Origin: Pseudocercospora fijiensis CIRAD86
Lineage: Eukaryota; Ascomycota; Dothideomycetes; Mycosphaerellales; Mycosphaerellaceae
Assembly: GCF_000340215.1 (NCBI RefSeq)
Contig: NW_006921543.1
Coordinates: forward strand, 434,001 to 498,000
DNA length: 64,000 nt
Reading direction: 5' to 3'
Positions 21,796-35,100 of the stretch are shown piece after piece. The first letter of the stretch is position 1, and every line of letters starts with the position of its first letter. The notes beneath the pieces are model-generated. The model ran no database searches, was not told the origin of the DNA, and saw only the letters and a program-made list of their open reading frames with translations. The translations under genes and the position numbers were made by a program.

Positions 21796-22840
21796 ATGCG
21801 CGATGCTGGCGACCTGGACGCTGACGCATCGTCTACACCACGGTAGGTGCTTGCTTTCACAGCGGTACATTGAACTCTCTAATGCCCCTGGTCCCAGCAT
21901 ACTGAATCTTTTCTCACAAGCCACAAGTGATGGCAAAATCCTCAACATTTCCGCCCCAATGGTCCGCTACTCAAAACTTCCCTTCCGTCTTCTCGTCTCT
22001 CAGTATGGCGCTGACGTCGTCTACACGCCTATGATGCTGGCCCATGAGTTCATTCGTTCTCAAACAGCCCGAGACTCAGATTTTACGACTCATCCTCTGG
22101 AGCGTCAAGAAGGCAAAATCCTCATAGCGCAATTCGCCTCTTCAGAACCAGAAGAGCTTGCGCGCGCAGCAGACCTTATCAGTCCCTGGGTCGATGGCGT
22201 GGATCTAAATTGTGGATGCCCGCAAAGCTGGGCGATCAAAGAGGGAATCGGTTGTTCTTTAATGGAGCAGCCGGAGAAAGTGGGGGAGATGGTAAGAGTT
22301 ACCAAGGGCAGATTAATTGGAAGAGGGAAGAGTGTCAGTGTCAAGATTCGAATTGACAAAAATCTGCAGAAGACGGTGAAGTGGTTGGGCGTTGTTCAGG
22401 ATGCTGGTGTCGATTATATCACCGTTCACGGGAGAACGAGAAGCCAGAGATCAAGCACACCGCCAGACTATGCTGCTATCGGCGTTTTGAGGACGTTTAT
22501 CAGAGTGCCGATGGTGGCCAATGGAGATGCTTATTCGAAAGAAGACGTTGGAAGGATTGCGAGAATTACAGGTGCAGATGGAGTCATGGCTGCTAGAGGA
22601 CTGATGGAGAATCCAACCATGTTCGCCGGGTACCCAATTCCGCCGGAAAGGAGTGTTGGGGATCTCTTGCAGTGGGTAGTCAGGTGCCCGATTCCTTTTC
22701 CACTGGTCCTGCACCACGTTCACGAGATGACTGCAAAGATGGAAGGCATGACAAAGAAAGAGAAGAGAAGATTGATGCAATGTGGAGATCTGATGGATCT
22801 GATTGACCTCGTAGAAGAGAAATGGGGACTCGAACGATGA
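21796..22840 (+). CDS. tRNA-dihydrouridine synthase, Dus4-like
   Basis: FMN- and NADPH-dependent reduction of uridine to dihydrouridine in the tRNA D-loop (U20a/U20b for Dus4). Visible motifs are ISAPMVRYSKLPFR at the start of the barrel, the Dus signature DLNCGCPQ with the expected catalytic Cys, KIRID, VHGRTRSQRS, ANGDAYS and GVMAARGLMENP for FMN phosphate. The preferred model has exon 1 21796-21842 (MRDAGDLDADASSTP), a 55-nt GTAGGT...CAG intron 21843-21897 and exon 2 21898-22840, giving 329 residues with frame agreement. A one-exon reading from ATG 21803 is also open but gives an N-terminus unlike the family. The C-terminal helical part looks short. Confidence 0.9.
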
Positions 22841-23072
22841 TGGACGGCAGCTTGAAAAGTCATCCGGCTGAGACCAAACCAAAGAATTCCGTGCAATCAT
22901 CCATCGACGATTCAAGAGCTCGACACAGGCCTTGGCTCTTGGCGTTTATCTCGACTTGAGCTCCACAGCCTATGTGCTACATGCGGCTGAACGAAAGATA
23001 TGTCGGAGCCTTCGCCGGTCGAGATGCGTACTTGACATTCTGCACTTCTCTTGACATTGCGCAGCACCCAGA

Positions 23073-23708
23073 ATGACCGGCATTGGATATGTGCAAAAAC
23101 TCCTCTTGCTTGGAACGAACCTGCTTCTAAGTGTAGCTCAAGACAACAAGACCTGCTATTTTCCGGATGGCTTGGCAGCGGAGAATCAGGATCTACTAAG
23201 ACCTTGCGACACTGATCCAGGTGTTGACAGCGCCTGCTGCATCAAAGATGCGGTCTGCTTATCAAACGGCCTGTGTTATCAGCAAGATGATTGGGGAGGT
23301 CGACTCACCGGGAGTGTCTGCACGGACTCCGAGTGGTCTGATGGAAAGTGTGCAACATATTGCAAAGATGGTCAGCTTCCTAGCAATGTAGACTATGCAT
23401 AACTCTGACTTCGAGTAGTAGCAAGAGACGGCGGGATCAACGTGATATTGGCGAAGGGCAATGGGAAGCCGAATGGTGGAGTATTCTGCTGCGGTCCTTT
23501 CAACACCACGACACAGCAATGCACCAAGTCAACGGCCCAGTACGGCTTCGATCCATTCAGTCTCCATCGCGGCCATGTCTTGTTTTCGAACACATCACTA
23601 ACGCTTCAAACTCAAAAGACAGATTTCGCTTCCCGACTCCTGATCGGCCATTCCTCAACCCCACCATGTCGCATATCGATTTTGCGACAACAGATCGATT
23701 CAGAATAG
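23073..23708 (+). CDS. Secreted cysteine-rich protein, small
   Basis: Exon 1 23073-23370, intron 23371-23421 (GTCAGC start, CTGAC branch site, TAG end), exon 2 23422-23708; about 194 residues. The N-terminus has a hydrophobic segment (LLLLGTNLLLSVAQ) consistent with a signal peptide ending near residue 22. The mature part begins with CYFPDG and continues with RPCDTDPG, SACCIKD, CLSNGLCY, SVCTD and CATYC, then FCCG and TTTQQC from exon 2. The order CYFPDG...SACC...CLSNGLC matches a widespread ascomycete family of secreted or membrane-anchored Cys-rich proteins of unknown function. No C-terminal membrane segment was found in this model, so a further intron is possible. An effector or cell-wall role is conjecture. 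Confidence 0.65.
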
Positions 23709-24064
23709 CCTTGACTCCGAATACTAGGTATAATTGGTACAGTGCTTGTTCTAATCGAGCCGTTGCTATGACGAGAAGAACACGTTGCCACAAACCACGA
23801 GCGGCCGCTTCTTGATTCTTGGATTGCTTACGCGGCGAGCCACAGGATATTTTTTTAGCCCTTCCGAACGGCAGTGCCACAGGATACCTTGTTGCGAAAT
23901 GAGAAATTCCAAGACTGAAGAAAGACATTTCAAGACCGCATCACACAATACTGGCGAAGTCATCCCACATTAACACATTACTCCATTACTTTTCATCCTA
24001 TCATTCCACTTCACCAGCCCGCATGATCAAAGTGACAAACACCAACAAAAGCACCATCCATCCT
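23709..24064. other. Intergenic region
   Basis: Between convergent genes. Only short frames are present and no feature is supported. Confidence 0.5.
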
Positions 24065-27000
24065 TCAAACAGCCAGGATTTCCCAGTGAGCGCTCCCTTT
24101 GAACTGGCCTTCATTGCTCTCGGCCTTTCCAGAACCGAAGCCCTTGACCTGCCACTTCTCAACACCCTCATAGCCCTTGAGTGCTTCCGGGAAGACTTTG
24201 AAGAGCTCGGCGTTCAACTTCTCGTAGACGGCATACTGCTTCGGCCATTGGCCAACGCGCTGGTATGCGAGCTTGAGCAGACGCATGTGCTTCTGCACGA
24301 GCTGAGTACGCTTGGCGTCATCGATATTGCCAGTAGCGTGACCATGGCCACTGTGTTCTGCATTGACATGAACGCCGTGCTCAGCAAGAATCGTCGCGGC
24401 AGTATCGTCATCATCCGCGTCACCGCCGACTTCACCGCCTGTGGTGTCCGAGAGCAACCATCGCAAGGTATCTTCGTGGACGATCATAGCCTTCTTGAAG
24501 TGCTCTGCTGCCAGTGGCCCAGCAGCCTTGTCCCCATTCCCTGCCTCCTTTTGGTAATGATTGCCAACGCTCGAGTACAGCTCAGCGAGCAGACCGTATG
24601 CCTCGATGGTGGAGGAGTGCTTGATACCGTTGACGCGGCGCAGGTTGTATGCAATATCTTCGGCGAGGCGGACGGCCTTGATCTGGTAGCCGGCGAGGTA
24701 GCGGGCGCAAATGAGGCAACGACCAAGGTTGAGGAGAACGTCGGATGGCCAAGAGCGCTGGGCTTCGCGCGTATTCCACAGCGTATTGAGGAGCTCCTGT
24801 GTGGAAGGTCAGGAGAGGGTGGGACTTACGTCGGGCATATCTGCTTACCTCTAGCGTCTCGTAGTCCTGCTGCTCACCTAACAAGGCTATGAGTTCGTTT
24901 AATTCCGTGAGCGATACTTGCGCAAGATTGATCTGCTGCTCGCGGCAGATGTTCAAAATATCCTTGACGATCTGGTTCGACAAGGCCAACAGCTTCTTGC
25001 GAAGCTCGGCATCGGGGCAGCGGTTCTCGCCACGACCATCGAGATAGGAGGCAAGTTCGAAGCCGCGCGAGATGCCCTTTGGTCCACTGTAGCCTTTTCG
25101 AAATTGGGCATACAGAAAAGACATCTTGGCGACATCGTGGGCATCGGCAAACTTGTTGTTGTCGACGAGGTGCTGGACGGTCTTGGTGGTCGACAGGATG
25201 ACGGAGCGAACGAAGTCCAGGCACTTGCGGTTGGCGATGTGGTCCAGAATGCCGACGATGAACAGACGGGGCGAGTGTTTGCTGAGCAACGAGACATTGG
25301 CAGCCTCGCGGGCCACGAAGATGTCGACGCACGGAGAGTCGACGGATGGGATCAGGTGGGCGTGGTGGCAGACACGCAGCAAGTGACGGAGCGGCGCAGC
25401 GGCCAGCAGGAGCTTGTCGAGAGAAGCCTTGCTCTTGACCAGCTGCTTGAAGTTGGCGTACGCGATGGACTCGGCAGTCACGCGGGACATGATTTCGGAC
25501 AGGGTGCGAGAGCGGTCGTTGCCAAGCTGATGCTGCATGACGGCCAGGAAGAAGATGGCCGACTGCGCGCTGTCGACGACGCTGAACGAAGACGTGGAGC
25601 GCTTCTCGCGCGTGACGAGCTGGTAGTGCAGCTCCTCCATCAACTGCGTGCCCTGCGCGGTCAAGCCGGCGGCGCGGTAGGCGTGCGCGAGAGACGTCGC
25701 GCTCTGGTACATCTTCTCCGACGACTCCTCGTGCTGCACGATGTCGACCGCGGCAAAGTGGAGCTCCTTGACGGCAAGCTCCGTCTTCTGCTGGCGCACG
25801 TACAGCATGGCCAGCGCGCGCAAGCTGCCCAGCGTGTCGTCATGCGCGTACGTGTACTGCCTCTTGTGCTGCTGCAGCTGCTCCTGGTAGACAGTGCTGG
25901 CCCGCGCGATCGTCTCGGAGCTGGCGGACGCCGAGCCCGACTGGAAGATGCGCTTCTGGTACAAGGACGTGAGCGCCTGCGTGACGTCGACATCGCGCGA
26001 CGACGACGACGACGACGACTTCGACGCAGACGCCGCCGCCGCCGCTTCTTCATAGAGCGAGATGCACTCGTCCATGTGAGCCTCACTGGACTGCGTGACA
26101 CGCGCAAGCGCCACCGTCGCCTCGACGAAGATGCCACTCTGCGCGCCAAACACAGCCTTGCTGGTCTCGCGGTACTGCGAAGTCACGCTGCGCAGCACGT
26201 CAAAGTCCGCCTGGCTCTCCTCGAGGCTCTGGTAGTAGCGCTCGTACAGGCTCTGGGCGTTCTTGCTCTCGCCGAAGTACTTGAACTCCTGGTGCTTCTG
26301 CACGAAAGTCGTCCAAACGACCTGGTATGCGGCGACGGCGTCACTGTAGCGACGCTCCTCCCAGTACGACTCGGCCACAATCAATGCAGCCTCCAGCGCA
26401 CGTGGGTGGCACACGTGGGAGTCCTTGTTCAGAGCAGCAACAATCTGCTGGTAATACTCGAGCCAGTACGGATGGCTGCGAGCATGTGCTCGGCAACGAG
26501 ACCCCAGCTCGTACAGCATGGCAATGGTCGTCTCGTGGCTAGGGCCAAGACTGCGCCGATAGAAAGCCAGAAGCTCCTGGTACACTGAGATGATCTTCCC
26601 TGCGTGGCCGCGTCGCGTGTAGAAGCCGATCAGAAGAGTCTTGGCCTTCTCGAGCAGCGTCGTGTCGTTGGTGCTGGTAAGGGAGGCTCTGAAGAGACGG
26701 CTGTACACCTCCTCTGCCTTCTCCCATTGCCGCCTCTCAATGTGCACTTGCGCGAGCTGCTCAACCAACTCGATGCTCTCCTTCTGATAAGTGGAGGTCA
26801 ACGTGACCTCATGAATGGACTTGGACAAGAAGGAGCTCCATGTCCGCTCGAGAGTTGCATGGATGACTGAGATCGCCTTGGACCACTGCTTCTGCTCGAT
26901 GTAGCGGCTAGTGAGCGATTTCGCAAGAGTAACGGTGCTGGATTCAACACTCTTGCTCTTGTTGCTAATCAAGACCTGGAACATCTCGTGGTGAGAGGAC

Positions 27001-30000
27001 TCGGAGGTCGACGTCGACTGCTTCACGTCTCGAGTCGACTGTGTCAGAGCCTGGTTCGAGATGACAGTCATCTCCTCTTCAATCTCGGTCAGAGAACGAG
27101 ATTCTTCCTTGCGAGTGTTGCGGAAGTAAGAGGAGGCGTGCCTGAAGATGGCCAGAGCCGCCGAGTACTCTCCAACTGTCTTGAGGAAGCGAGCACTCTT
27201 TGTCAGGTGAGACACGACTTTCTCATTGTACGACAGCTCGTGATGTTCGTACTCTCGCCAGAGCGATGTCTGGAGACTGGTGGCCTCAGTGCGTCGCTTG
27301 TGGCTTTCGAGGTACTCGGCGTATTGCTGAATGACCTGAATCTTCTTTTCATGCCACTCAACAGCAAGAGTGGTACGAGTCTTCTCGGAGAGACGTTGCC
27401 AGAGCTCGACATAACTCTGCTCTGCGCGGATGTAGTCCTTCTGCTCCATGTACTTCTTGATCTCGAGCAGCATGGCGTCAACCTGCTCGATGCTGGTGAT
27501 CGCAGTCGCTTCCTCGTCCTCGTCCTCATCGATGAAGATGCCACGCTCATAACCCTCAAGCTCTTTGCCGTCGCGCTTCTTGCCAAGGCTGACACGGAGG
27601 TGCTGGTCCATCTCACGGACCCGGTCTGAGTCACGGCCATGCTCGGCGATGGTGTGCCCATGAATAACGCGCAAGATCTCCTTCGCCTTGTCCTCCTCCT
27701 TGATGGCCATATAGAGATCCGCTAGAAGCTCACGAACCCGGATGACCATGTCAGATTGCGCGCCAAACTGTCGCTCGTAAGCCGAGATGAGCCAAATCAA
27801 CACTGTCTCGCGTCTGGTAACAAGCTCAGTCCTGGATGTGATGGTGGTGGTGGTCTCGGTATTGCGCAAGAAGCGGTTGCAGGCCTCGACAACGATGGGA
27901 TGCGAATTGCCGAGCACATCACGGCCAAGGGTGCAGATGGAGTAGTAATAATTACCAACCTTAGTCCAGTCCTCAATGACTTCCCAGTAACTGGCGGTGT
28001 TGATATAGGATTGGATGACCGAGGGATGCTTCTCAGTGAAGATCTTAGTTCTCAGTCTACCAGCGAGATCGTGATACTCGACCTCCTGAGCGCCAGGGTA
28101 CTCCCAGCAGAGCCATTCCAGTACAGCGAGAATAGTGCTGTCTGGGAACACCTTCTGGAGCTCTGGTGTCACTTTGAGTTCTGGAGCTTTGCCGGTCGTT
28201 GTGGTCACAACTCCGGTCTGCTTGAGATGCCATGTGTAGTAGCGGACAACGTACTCGAGCAGTACATTCTTGCTGAACCAGTGGTCAACAATGCTGCGAT
28301 CGGAGTCGTCGAGAGTAGGCTCGCCCTTCTCAGTCAGAGTGACCTTGGCGTAGGTCAACAGACGCAAGAGCAGGTCTGTTGGCTGGTCCTTGATGGTGTT
28401 CGTAATCTTGCCACTCTTGATCAAGTTCCGTACAGCTTGCTGCACCAGTGTGTGGCGTGGTCGCACAATATCCTCCTGAATGGTGAAAAGAGGCTTGAGC
28501 GAGAACACTGTACTGTGAACGTCGACGCGGCGGTCTGCTCTGTCGCCAGTTTGCACATTCATGGCAAAGATACACTCGATCTCATGGTATGTAAGGGGAC
28601 GAGCGCCGAACGTTAGCCAGGAGAGAAGGAGCTTCGCGTCGTCGGTCGGCTGAAGACGACTCACCAGAATGTGCACGAGATCATCCACAGTCAGCTTTGG
28701 ACTCTGAACGTTATTCACAGCCTTGTTGAAGTCGTCGGCAGTCTTCTCGAGCTTAAGGACCTCGGCTGTGAGAGAAGCCCACAGAAAATCCCCAGAAGCA
28801 GCTTCAATAATGCGGCTGATGATGGTCTCTTGCTCGCGTCCAGTCTTTTGACGGAAGTGAGACGAGTGAATGAGTGCTCTGAGGGCCACAGCGTGCACAT
28901 CGTCTCTCATCTCCTCACGAGCTAGAGAGCGCCGAGTACCTTTGGTGCCTGAAGGAAGGGACAGGTTCTGCGACATGCCAATAAGCTTGACGCACTTTCC
29001 TTGCTCTACACTTTTAATGAGGCGCTGCAGCAGACTTTGGCCAGCAGAAGCACCGCCAAGGACCTCATCAATACCATCGACAACGATGACGGTATCGCGA
29101 CCTTGCTCAATAGGGTGTCGCAAAGCGTCCTCAAAGGCAACCCATAGCAAGTCCTCGTGTTTGGCCGGATCCGGCTCATATCGAGCCTGCTCGTAGGCAG
29201 TGAGGATTGCGCGAACCAGATGGAGGTTGCCTACACGTAGAGAGAGGAGCTGGTGGAGGAGGGCCTTCACCACGTTGAAGGAATTGGCTTGCGACGGAAC
29301 GGCACCAACAGAGACGAAGATCGTGGAGTACGTCTTGCGAGCAATTGGTCGTTGAAGTCTCTCGGCGAGAGAAGCGGCGAGCGTGGTCTTGCCCGAGCCC
29401 TGAGGGCCGTTGATCAACAAAGTGCTATCACTGCTCTTCACGAACTTGCTGAGCTCGTCGTTAAACCAGACGCAAGTGAACTCGGCCAAGTCATCGGCGA
29501 TCAAGGTGTGGTCCAGGGAGAGTGTTTCTAAAATTCGGTCCTCCGGGGCCAGCCAGCGTTCGAGGACGTTCACTTCAGCTTCTCCTCCAAACTCTTCAGA
29601 CTCCATCTGGTCTTTCCAGATGGCTTTGGTGAGCTTGTCGCGGCGTTCGCGGAAAGTCTGAATGGTCGAGCCAAACACGTGATACATATCCAAGCTGGCC
29701 TGCTCGCCACTGTTGCCATGAACAGCCTTGTAGAAACGTACAGCGACGTCGACCACCAGCGTCAGAAGATCTGAATACATCATGCAGAGCTGCTGGTAGA
29801 TTTCAGAGGAGAATGACAGCACCTCAGAGCGCGCGAGAAGTGCGGATACTGCAGAAGAGCAGCGGTACATGAAGCCAAAAGCTTTGTCGAGAGCGGCGCC
29901 ATTCTCATGACCAAGCTGGAAAATGTCAGCGAGCTGCGTGCTATCTGTTCTGCGGCGATCTTACCTCGAGCAGAACCTTGACATGGCCATAGCCGATTTG

Positions 30001-30762
30001 AGCCGCATGCTCACTGTCAACGGCATGACCTTTCAGTGCGGACTCAAAACCGTGCAGACGCTCTGCAAAGTAGAGAGCTCGGATGAGGACGGTATCCCAT
30101 CGTGATCCCTTATGCGGGAGAGTGTGGAGACGCTCGGTGCGGATCCACTCGACTAGGTTGATGAAACCGACGTTATCTGCGGTATCAGAGATTCCAGCTC
30201 CAAGTTCAGAAGTGCTCTTGCGTTTGAGATGAATGGCGGTATCTCTCACAATGGTGGACTTCTCGCTCGATGAGCTCTTCAAAACAGACCAGCTCGAGGA
30301 CGTCATCCTTCTGCTGCCTCGGGTAGAGCCTCCGAAGCGAAGAGATGGCGAATCAGGAGGAGAGAAGTATCCATTCGCGCCATTTGTGTAACCATTAGTT
30401 GCGGTAGCATTAGCCTTTACGGCTGGTGCTCCTTGTAGTCTTTGTGATTGCTGCATGGTTGTTCGTGAGGACCGTCTAGTCCTTGCCGTCTCAGTTAAGG
30501 GCTGGGCTGATGATAGTGATAGGGAAGTTCCTAGCTTAGGAGCTTCAGGTTGTGCAGACGGAGCTCTGATCGGAGCTTCAATGTCTGATGGTGGTGGGGG
30601 TGAAATAGATTGCTTGAGGTGAGTATGATGTGCAAGGGGAGGTTTGTGATGTCGAGGGGGTTCGTTAACAGATTCGGAAAAACAACAACAAAAACAAGAA
30701 CAAAATCTGCGGGTGATCTTCGACCACGATGATTGAGAAGATTGCTTCGAACCTGCCGTCAT
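24065..30762 (-). CDS. Large NACHT-TPR STAND protein (NLR-like)
   Basis: Three exons: 30762-29965, 29915-24849 and 24796-24065. The introns of 49 and 52 nt both have GTAAG starts, CTGAC branch sites and CAG ends, and all junctions are phase 0; total 2198 residues. The N-terminus carries a Cys cluster (RFCSCFCCCF, residues 19-28), a likely S-acylation site, then a Ser/Pro-rich stretch. The nucleotide-binding domain has Walker A GPQGSGKT (about 436-443) and Walker B VIVVDGIDEV (about 542-551), followed by winged-helix-like sequence. The C-terminal 1300 residues are helical, TPR-like, with motifs such as EEVYSRLFRAS. It resembles fungal signal-transducing NTPases linked to heterokaryon incompatibility or immunity. 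The effector function, if any, is unidentified. Long plus-strand frames opposite it are shadows. Confidence 0.88.
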
Positions 30763-31289
30763 CGACCGACCAGCAGGAACAATGCAGCTCTTATAACGAT
30801 GATGGTCGGCTCTGAAAACATTCAGAGCTCAAGGTGGATCGGGGCGTCGGTCGGCCATATACGGCGTCGAGGTGAGAACCACGGCCATTATGGTCCACTC
30901 AACGGGTGTTCCCATTGGTATCTTTCTGCCCCGTGTCAGCCATCGTCGACGAATGCTGTGGAGAGCTCGGCTTGGAAAGTGCATATTCGATGCGCTGTAA
31001 TGAAGCTGATCTGCATGCAGTGTCGTTTCCAATGCCTTCAAGGAGAGTAACTCCGGCGATAGACTTTGGCCGCGAGTTAGATCGATATGCAGATTCTGCT
31101 AGGCTACGTCGTCCGGACTATCGGAGTGCGTAGCGCCGTAGTTCGACAGTGTATGTATGAGATGCACTAATAAGGCCAGAGGCTGGCAGGTGTTGTCACA
31201 GTCTGTGGGACGTTGTGTCTTCGGCAGCCTCCCGCGATAGGCTATTCCGAGCCGCAAAAATCCTAAGCTTTCAAGCCGCAACCTCTTAG
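30763..31289. other. Upstream region of the NACHT-TPR gene
   Basis: Normal composition; it should hold the promoter of the minus-strand gene starting at 30762. Short frames here have no recognisable motifs. RIPed DNA begins near 31290. Confidence 0.5.
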
Positions 31290-34200
31290 CTTTGCCTCTT
31301 ATACTAGAAAATAAAGTATCCTAAATTACTATAAAAAGCTAGTTATTCTAATAATTAGCAGAACTAGTTACTTTAGTTATAGAATCTTTCTATAAGTATT
31401 ATACCTATAGTATACTATCCTACTATTACGTTCTCTAGATACTATTACTACTAGCTTCGCTTAGTATATATAAGAATACTATAATATAGATATAGAAACA
31501 TATATTATAGTATCTAAATATTAAAATAAATTATACTATTAGTATATAGCTTAGAAGGTCTACTTTTAATTTTAAATCTTTCTAGTAGTTTAGATTATAT
31601 TAAATCTAGTAGTATATAACATTACTAGATAGTAATAAATTATAGATAGTTAAAAACAAATTAGACAAATAAGTTAATAATCTTACTAGATATAGTACTC
31701 CCTATACTAAACTCTTATATATTAATATTACTAGTATTTATAGTATAGTATATATTACTATAGGATAGCGAATAAATATTATTTACTAGAAAAAGGATAG
31801 TTAGTTACTATAGTAGACTATAGAGATAGTATTAGCTACCCTACGGCTTAAAAGCTTAGTATTAGCTAGGAATGTTTATATACGGCCGGTAGCTATATAT
31901 GCGCCCGTCTAGGTATATTATAATTATCTAGGGTTCCGGTATATACTTTACGCCCGCTAATTATAGAGTTTCTAGCTATATATAAGATCGTACTTTATTA
32001 GTAGACTATATATAAAACTCGATAAAGTCGTAGTTTCTAGTCCTATTCGGGTATCTAGTTATATATAGAATATAATAGTATAAAACTACGAGTTTAAATA
32101 TTATATATATAGCCTTATCCGAGTAGATAGTAATTATAGACCTCGCTATCGCCGCTTTCCTATATAGTCGCTTAGTAGGCGCGTCTACCTTGTTCTAAAA
32201 CGAGTATTCCTTATACTCCCTCTCTTTCTCCTATTCCTTCTATTCTACTATATATATTATATAAGAAATTTAGTATAAGGCGTAAGAAGGTCGGAAATAT
32301 AAAAGGGAGGGTACGCGCTAAGCGTTTAACTAAGATAGAGAAAGTAGAGAGAATAATAGACTACTTTATTACGAAATACCGCGAGTTAGAGGCTATAATA
32401 TTACGGATTACTATAACTTCCTATACCTAATTATAGCTAGGTACGCGCGTCGTTATTAGTTAAAGGTACTATATTATTATAGCGTTAATATACCCTTACT
32501 ATAGGGTTAATACTAATAGCTTAGTTAGAAGAGTAGTTATATAACAGACATTAAAGTAAGGTTTAATAATAAGGTTGCTAGTAACGTAATTAGCTCGTTA
32601 AGCGTTCGATTTAGCGCGTAAGAAGCGCGGCTTATTATATTAATAACTTAGTAAGAGGATAATAAGAAATAGCTACGAGGGCGTAGCCTTTAGAAGGAAA
32701 GCCTATATTAGAGGGCATATAAAAGGTATATAACCGGCTAAGTAAAGCTAGGGTCTTAGTGCCTTAGGTAGGGCTTAGCGCTTAGTACTAGCCTAGCTTC
32801 CTAACCTTTCTCTCCCTCCCTTATAGACTTTATCGAATACTATACGCTTTTAACTATACTATCTACCTACTTACCTAACCTATATTATATAATACCTATA
32901 GTATAGCAATAGACTATTAGTTAATTATTAAAGCGGTAACAGTTTAAGGGAGGTAGATTCCTTTATAAGGTTAGTCTCGTAGATTACCTTATATAAGAAT
33001 AACGCTACTACTAATAACGCTACCTACTAATAATAATAGGCAAAAAGAACTTCTTAATTACTATTAATAAGTCTAGTTATATAATAGATAATACAACTAT
33101 ATACTATATCTACTAGTTTAAGCGTAAGATAAGGCCTAAGGACTCGGATCTAAATAAATAGAGGGTACTTCTATATAACAATTACGGCTCCTACTACTTT
33201 AAGGAATTTGCGGCCTTTACGAAGCGATATAGGATTTAATTATTAGGCCTATAACTATATACTTTGCACTTTATATAGCCTCTTAACTTTATATTATTCT
33301 AAGTATATAGGTTAAGGCATAGATACGCGGTTTTATAAGCTATATATTATAGTATTAGCGAGTTTAGTATACCTAAGTTTGTAGAGGCGCTAGTATTTTA
33401 CCCGGGCAAAGACATTTACTAGCTATAATATATAGTCGGTATTCTATAAGATAGGTATATTCCTAACGAATAGGAAGATAACTTATAATTTGAATTATAT
33501 TCGAGATTAGTATAGTACTATAGACTAGAGTTAGAACTAGCAAGTAATTAAGGGCGAATTAGTATAGGAGGAAACCTAGTATATAGAATCGCTAGCAATA
33601 GTAGAGATTACTTAGTAGGAATATATCGCCTTAGTCGAGTAAGGCTATTCCGCTAAGCCTACTATTATTAATTAAGTTAGCCTATTTTACGCTAATAATT
33701 ATTACTACCTAGGGGACTCGAGAATATAATTACTTAAGGTATACCTTTATTACCTTCTTAGCGAATCCGGACCCCTATCCCTAAATTGCTATAATAGCTT
33801 CTAAATACTATAACTAGCCCTTATACGATTAAGGCGTCTCGTAGTACTATATAAGCTCGTAAGAACTTTCGACGTTCGTATCTAAAGCTAACCCTACTCG
33901 GTATCGACTATATATTTAACCTATTTTCCTCTTTACCTATAAAGGATATAAAGAAGGTATACGAATTACTAGTCGATACGGCTATTTATAAGGGTAAAGA
34001 ATATATTAATATAAGCGTAAGTATTAGTCTATAAGTATCGTTAAATTTATAAAGAAGCGATAGAAGGAGTAGCCTAATCGGCTTATAAGAGTAGGTACTA
34101 TCGAGGCCGATAATAAGTTACGCTCGTAACTTACTTAATAGAATAAGGACCTAGCTAATAATAACTACCGGAAGATAATCTAGAAGGTAGAGAATACTTA

Positions 34201-35100
34201 TAGTAAAGTACGTACCTATAGACTTAAATATACTAGTAAAGCCTTCCGAGTAGCATCTAATAATAATAGTAAGACTAAGTAGATAGACGTAAAGCACTAG
34301 TCTATTAATAAGCCGCGACGACGAGTCTTTAACCTACGGCTTCTCGCTACTAATAATAGTCTCGTATTAAAGAAGACTAGTAATCTATACGCTAACGTTA
34401 TCTACTTTTATAGGCGGTATACTAATACTACTAAAAGCGGCAATATTACTTATACTTAGTTACTAACAAGCACGTTATTTCTACTAACTCGTACCTACGA
34501 CTATAAAGAAGATAATATTATAGTATAGACTAGTAAGTTAAAGCGACGAGTAGGTAGCCTATTCGCGTAGAGACCTAATACTTAATTAGACTAGCTATAA
34601 TAAGACAAAGCGCTACTTAATAAAAATACTATATATACTATAGTCTAGCCTTATTTAGTACCTCCTCGCTACCGCTATAAGTCTATATAAAGTAAGCGCC
34701 GTTTCTATAGGCCTCTAAAGAAATCTAGCTATTATAGGGGCGCGGTTACTAGTAGTAAGAACAACCTAATTAAGCTAGAATAGATAGATAGTATAGATAG
34801 TAGATATAATAGTAATAGGCTATTTACTTAGTAAGAAGAGGTAGTAGTTATATAATAGATATATAGGCTAACTCGCAAAGTAGTTAATTATATAGTAGAC
34901 TCGAGATTTACTAAGAGGCCGGACTAAGGTCCTACGGTCGTAATTTAGTCGCTAATATACCGGAAATCTACTATCTCTTAACCCTTATCGCAATTCTATT
35001 TAGTTTCCTATTATATATACTTTATAATATTACTATTATCGACTTCTACGTATAGCTTACTAGCAAAGTGCGATTTTACGTATAGTTTAATTTCCCGAGC
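31290..35100. mobile_element. RIPed repeat block with DNA transposon relic
   Basis: AT-rich, CpA-depleted, no open frames above background. It contains the Fot1/pogo relic described separately. A further decayed plus-strand frame near 34040-34480 (with pieces such as IEADNKLRS and KPRRRVFNLRL) may be the C-terminal part of the same or another transposase. Ends and target duplication were not found. Confidence 0.7.
32900..33650 (+). pseudogene. Fot1/pogo-type transposase relic
   Basis: At 33165-33490 the plus frame reads LLYNNYGSYYFKEFAAF, RYRI, LLGL, HFI, PLNFILF and then YRLRHRYAV with TAG gaps. This matches the catalytic region of Tc1-mariner/pogo (DDE_1) transposases, where DNHGSH...LLxLPPHTTHxxQPLDVxxF is usual. 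The second catalytic Asp has become Asn (AAC, the G-to-A change expected from RIP on the other strand). The upstream CENP-B-like DNA-binding part was not resolved. Confidence 0.7.

Noticed and set aside
21803..21897. Mitochondrial-targeting N-terminus for the dihydrouridine synthase from ATG 21803
   Set aside because: A GTAGGT...CAG intron with matching phase gives a more family-like N-terminus from ATG 21796; the one-exon reading would translate the intron.
24918..26588. Long plus-strand frame (556 codons) and others opposite the NACHT-TPR gene
   Set aside because: They mirror the codon pattern of the minus-strand gene, are rich in repeated Leu/Arg/Val without domains, and the minus-strand protein has clear motifs and introns.
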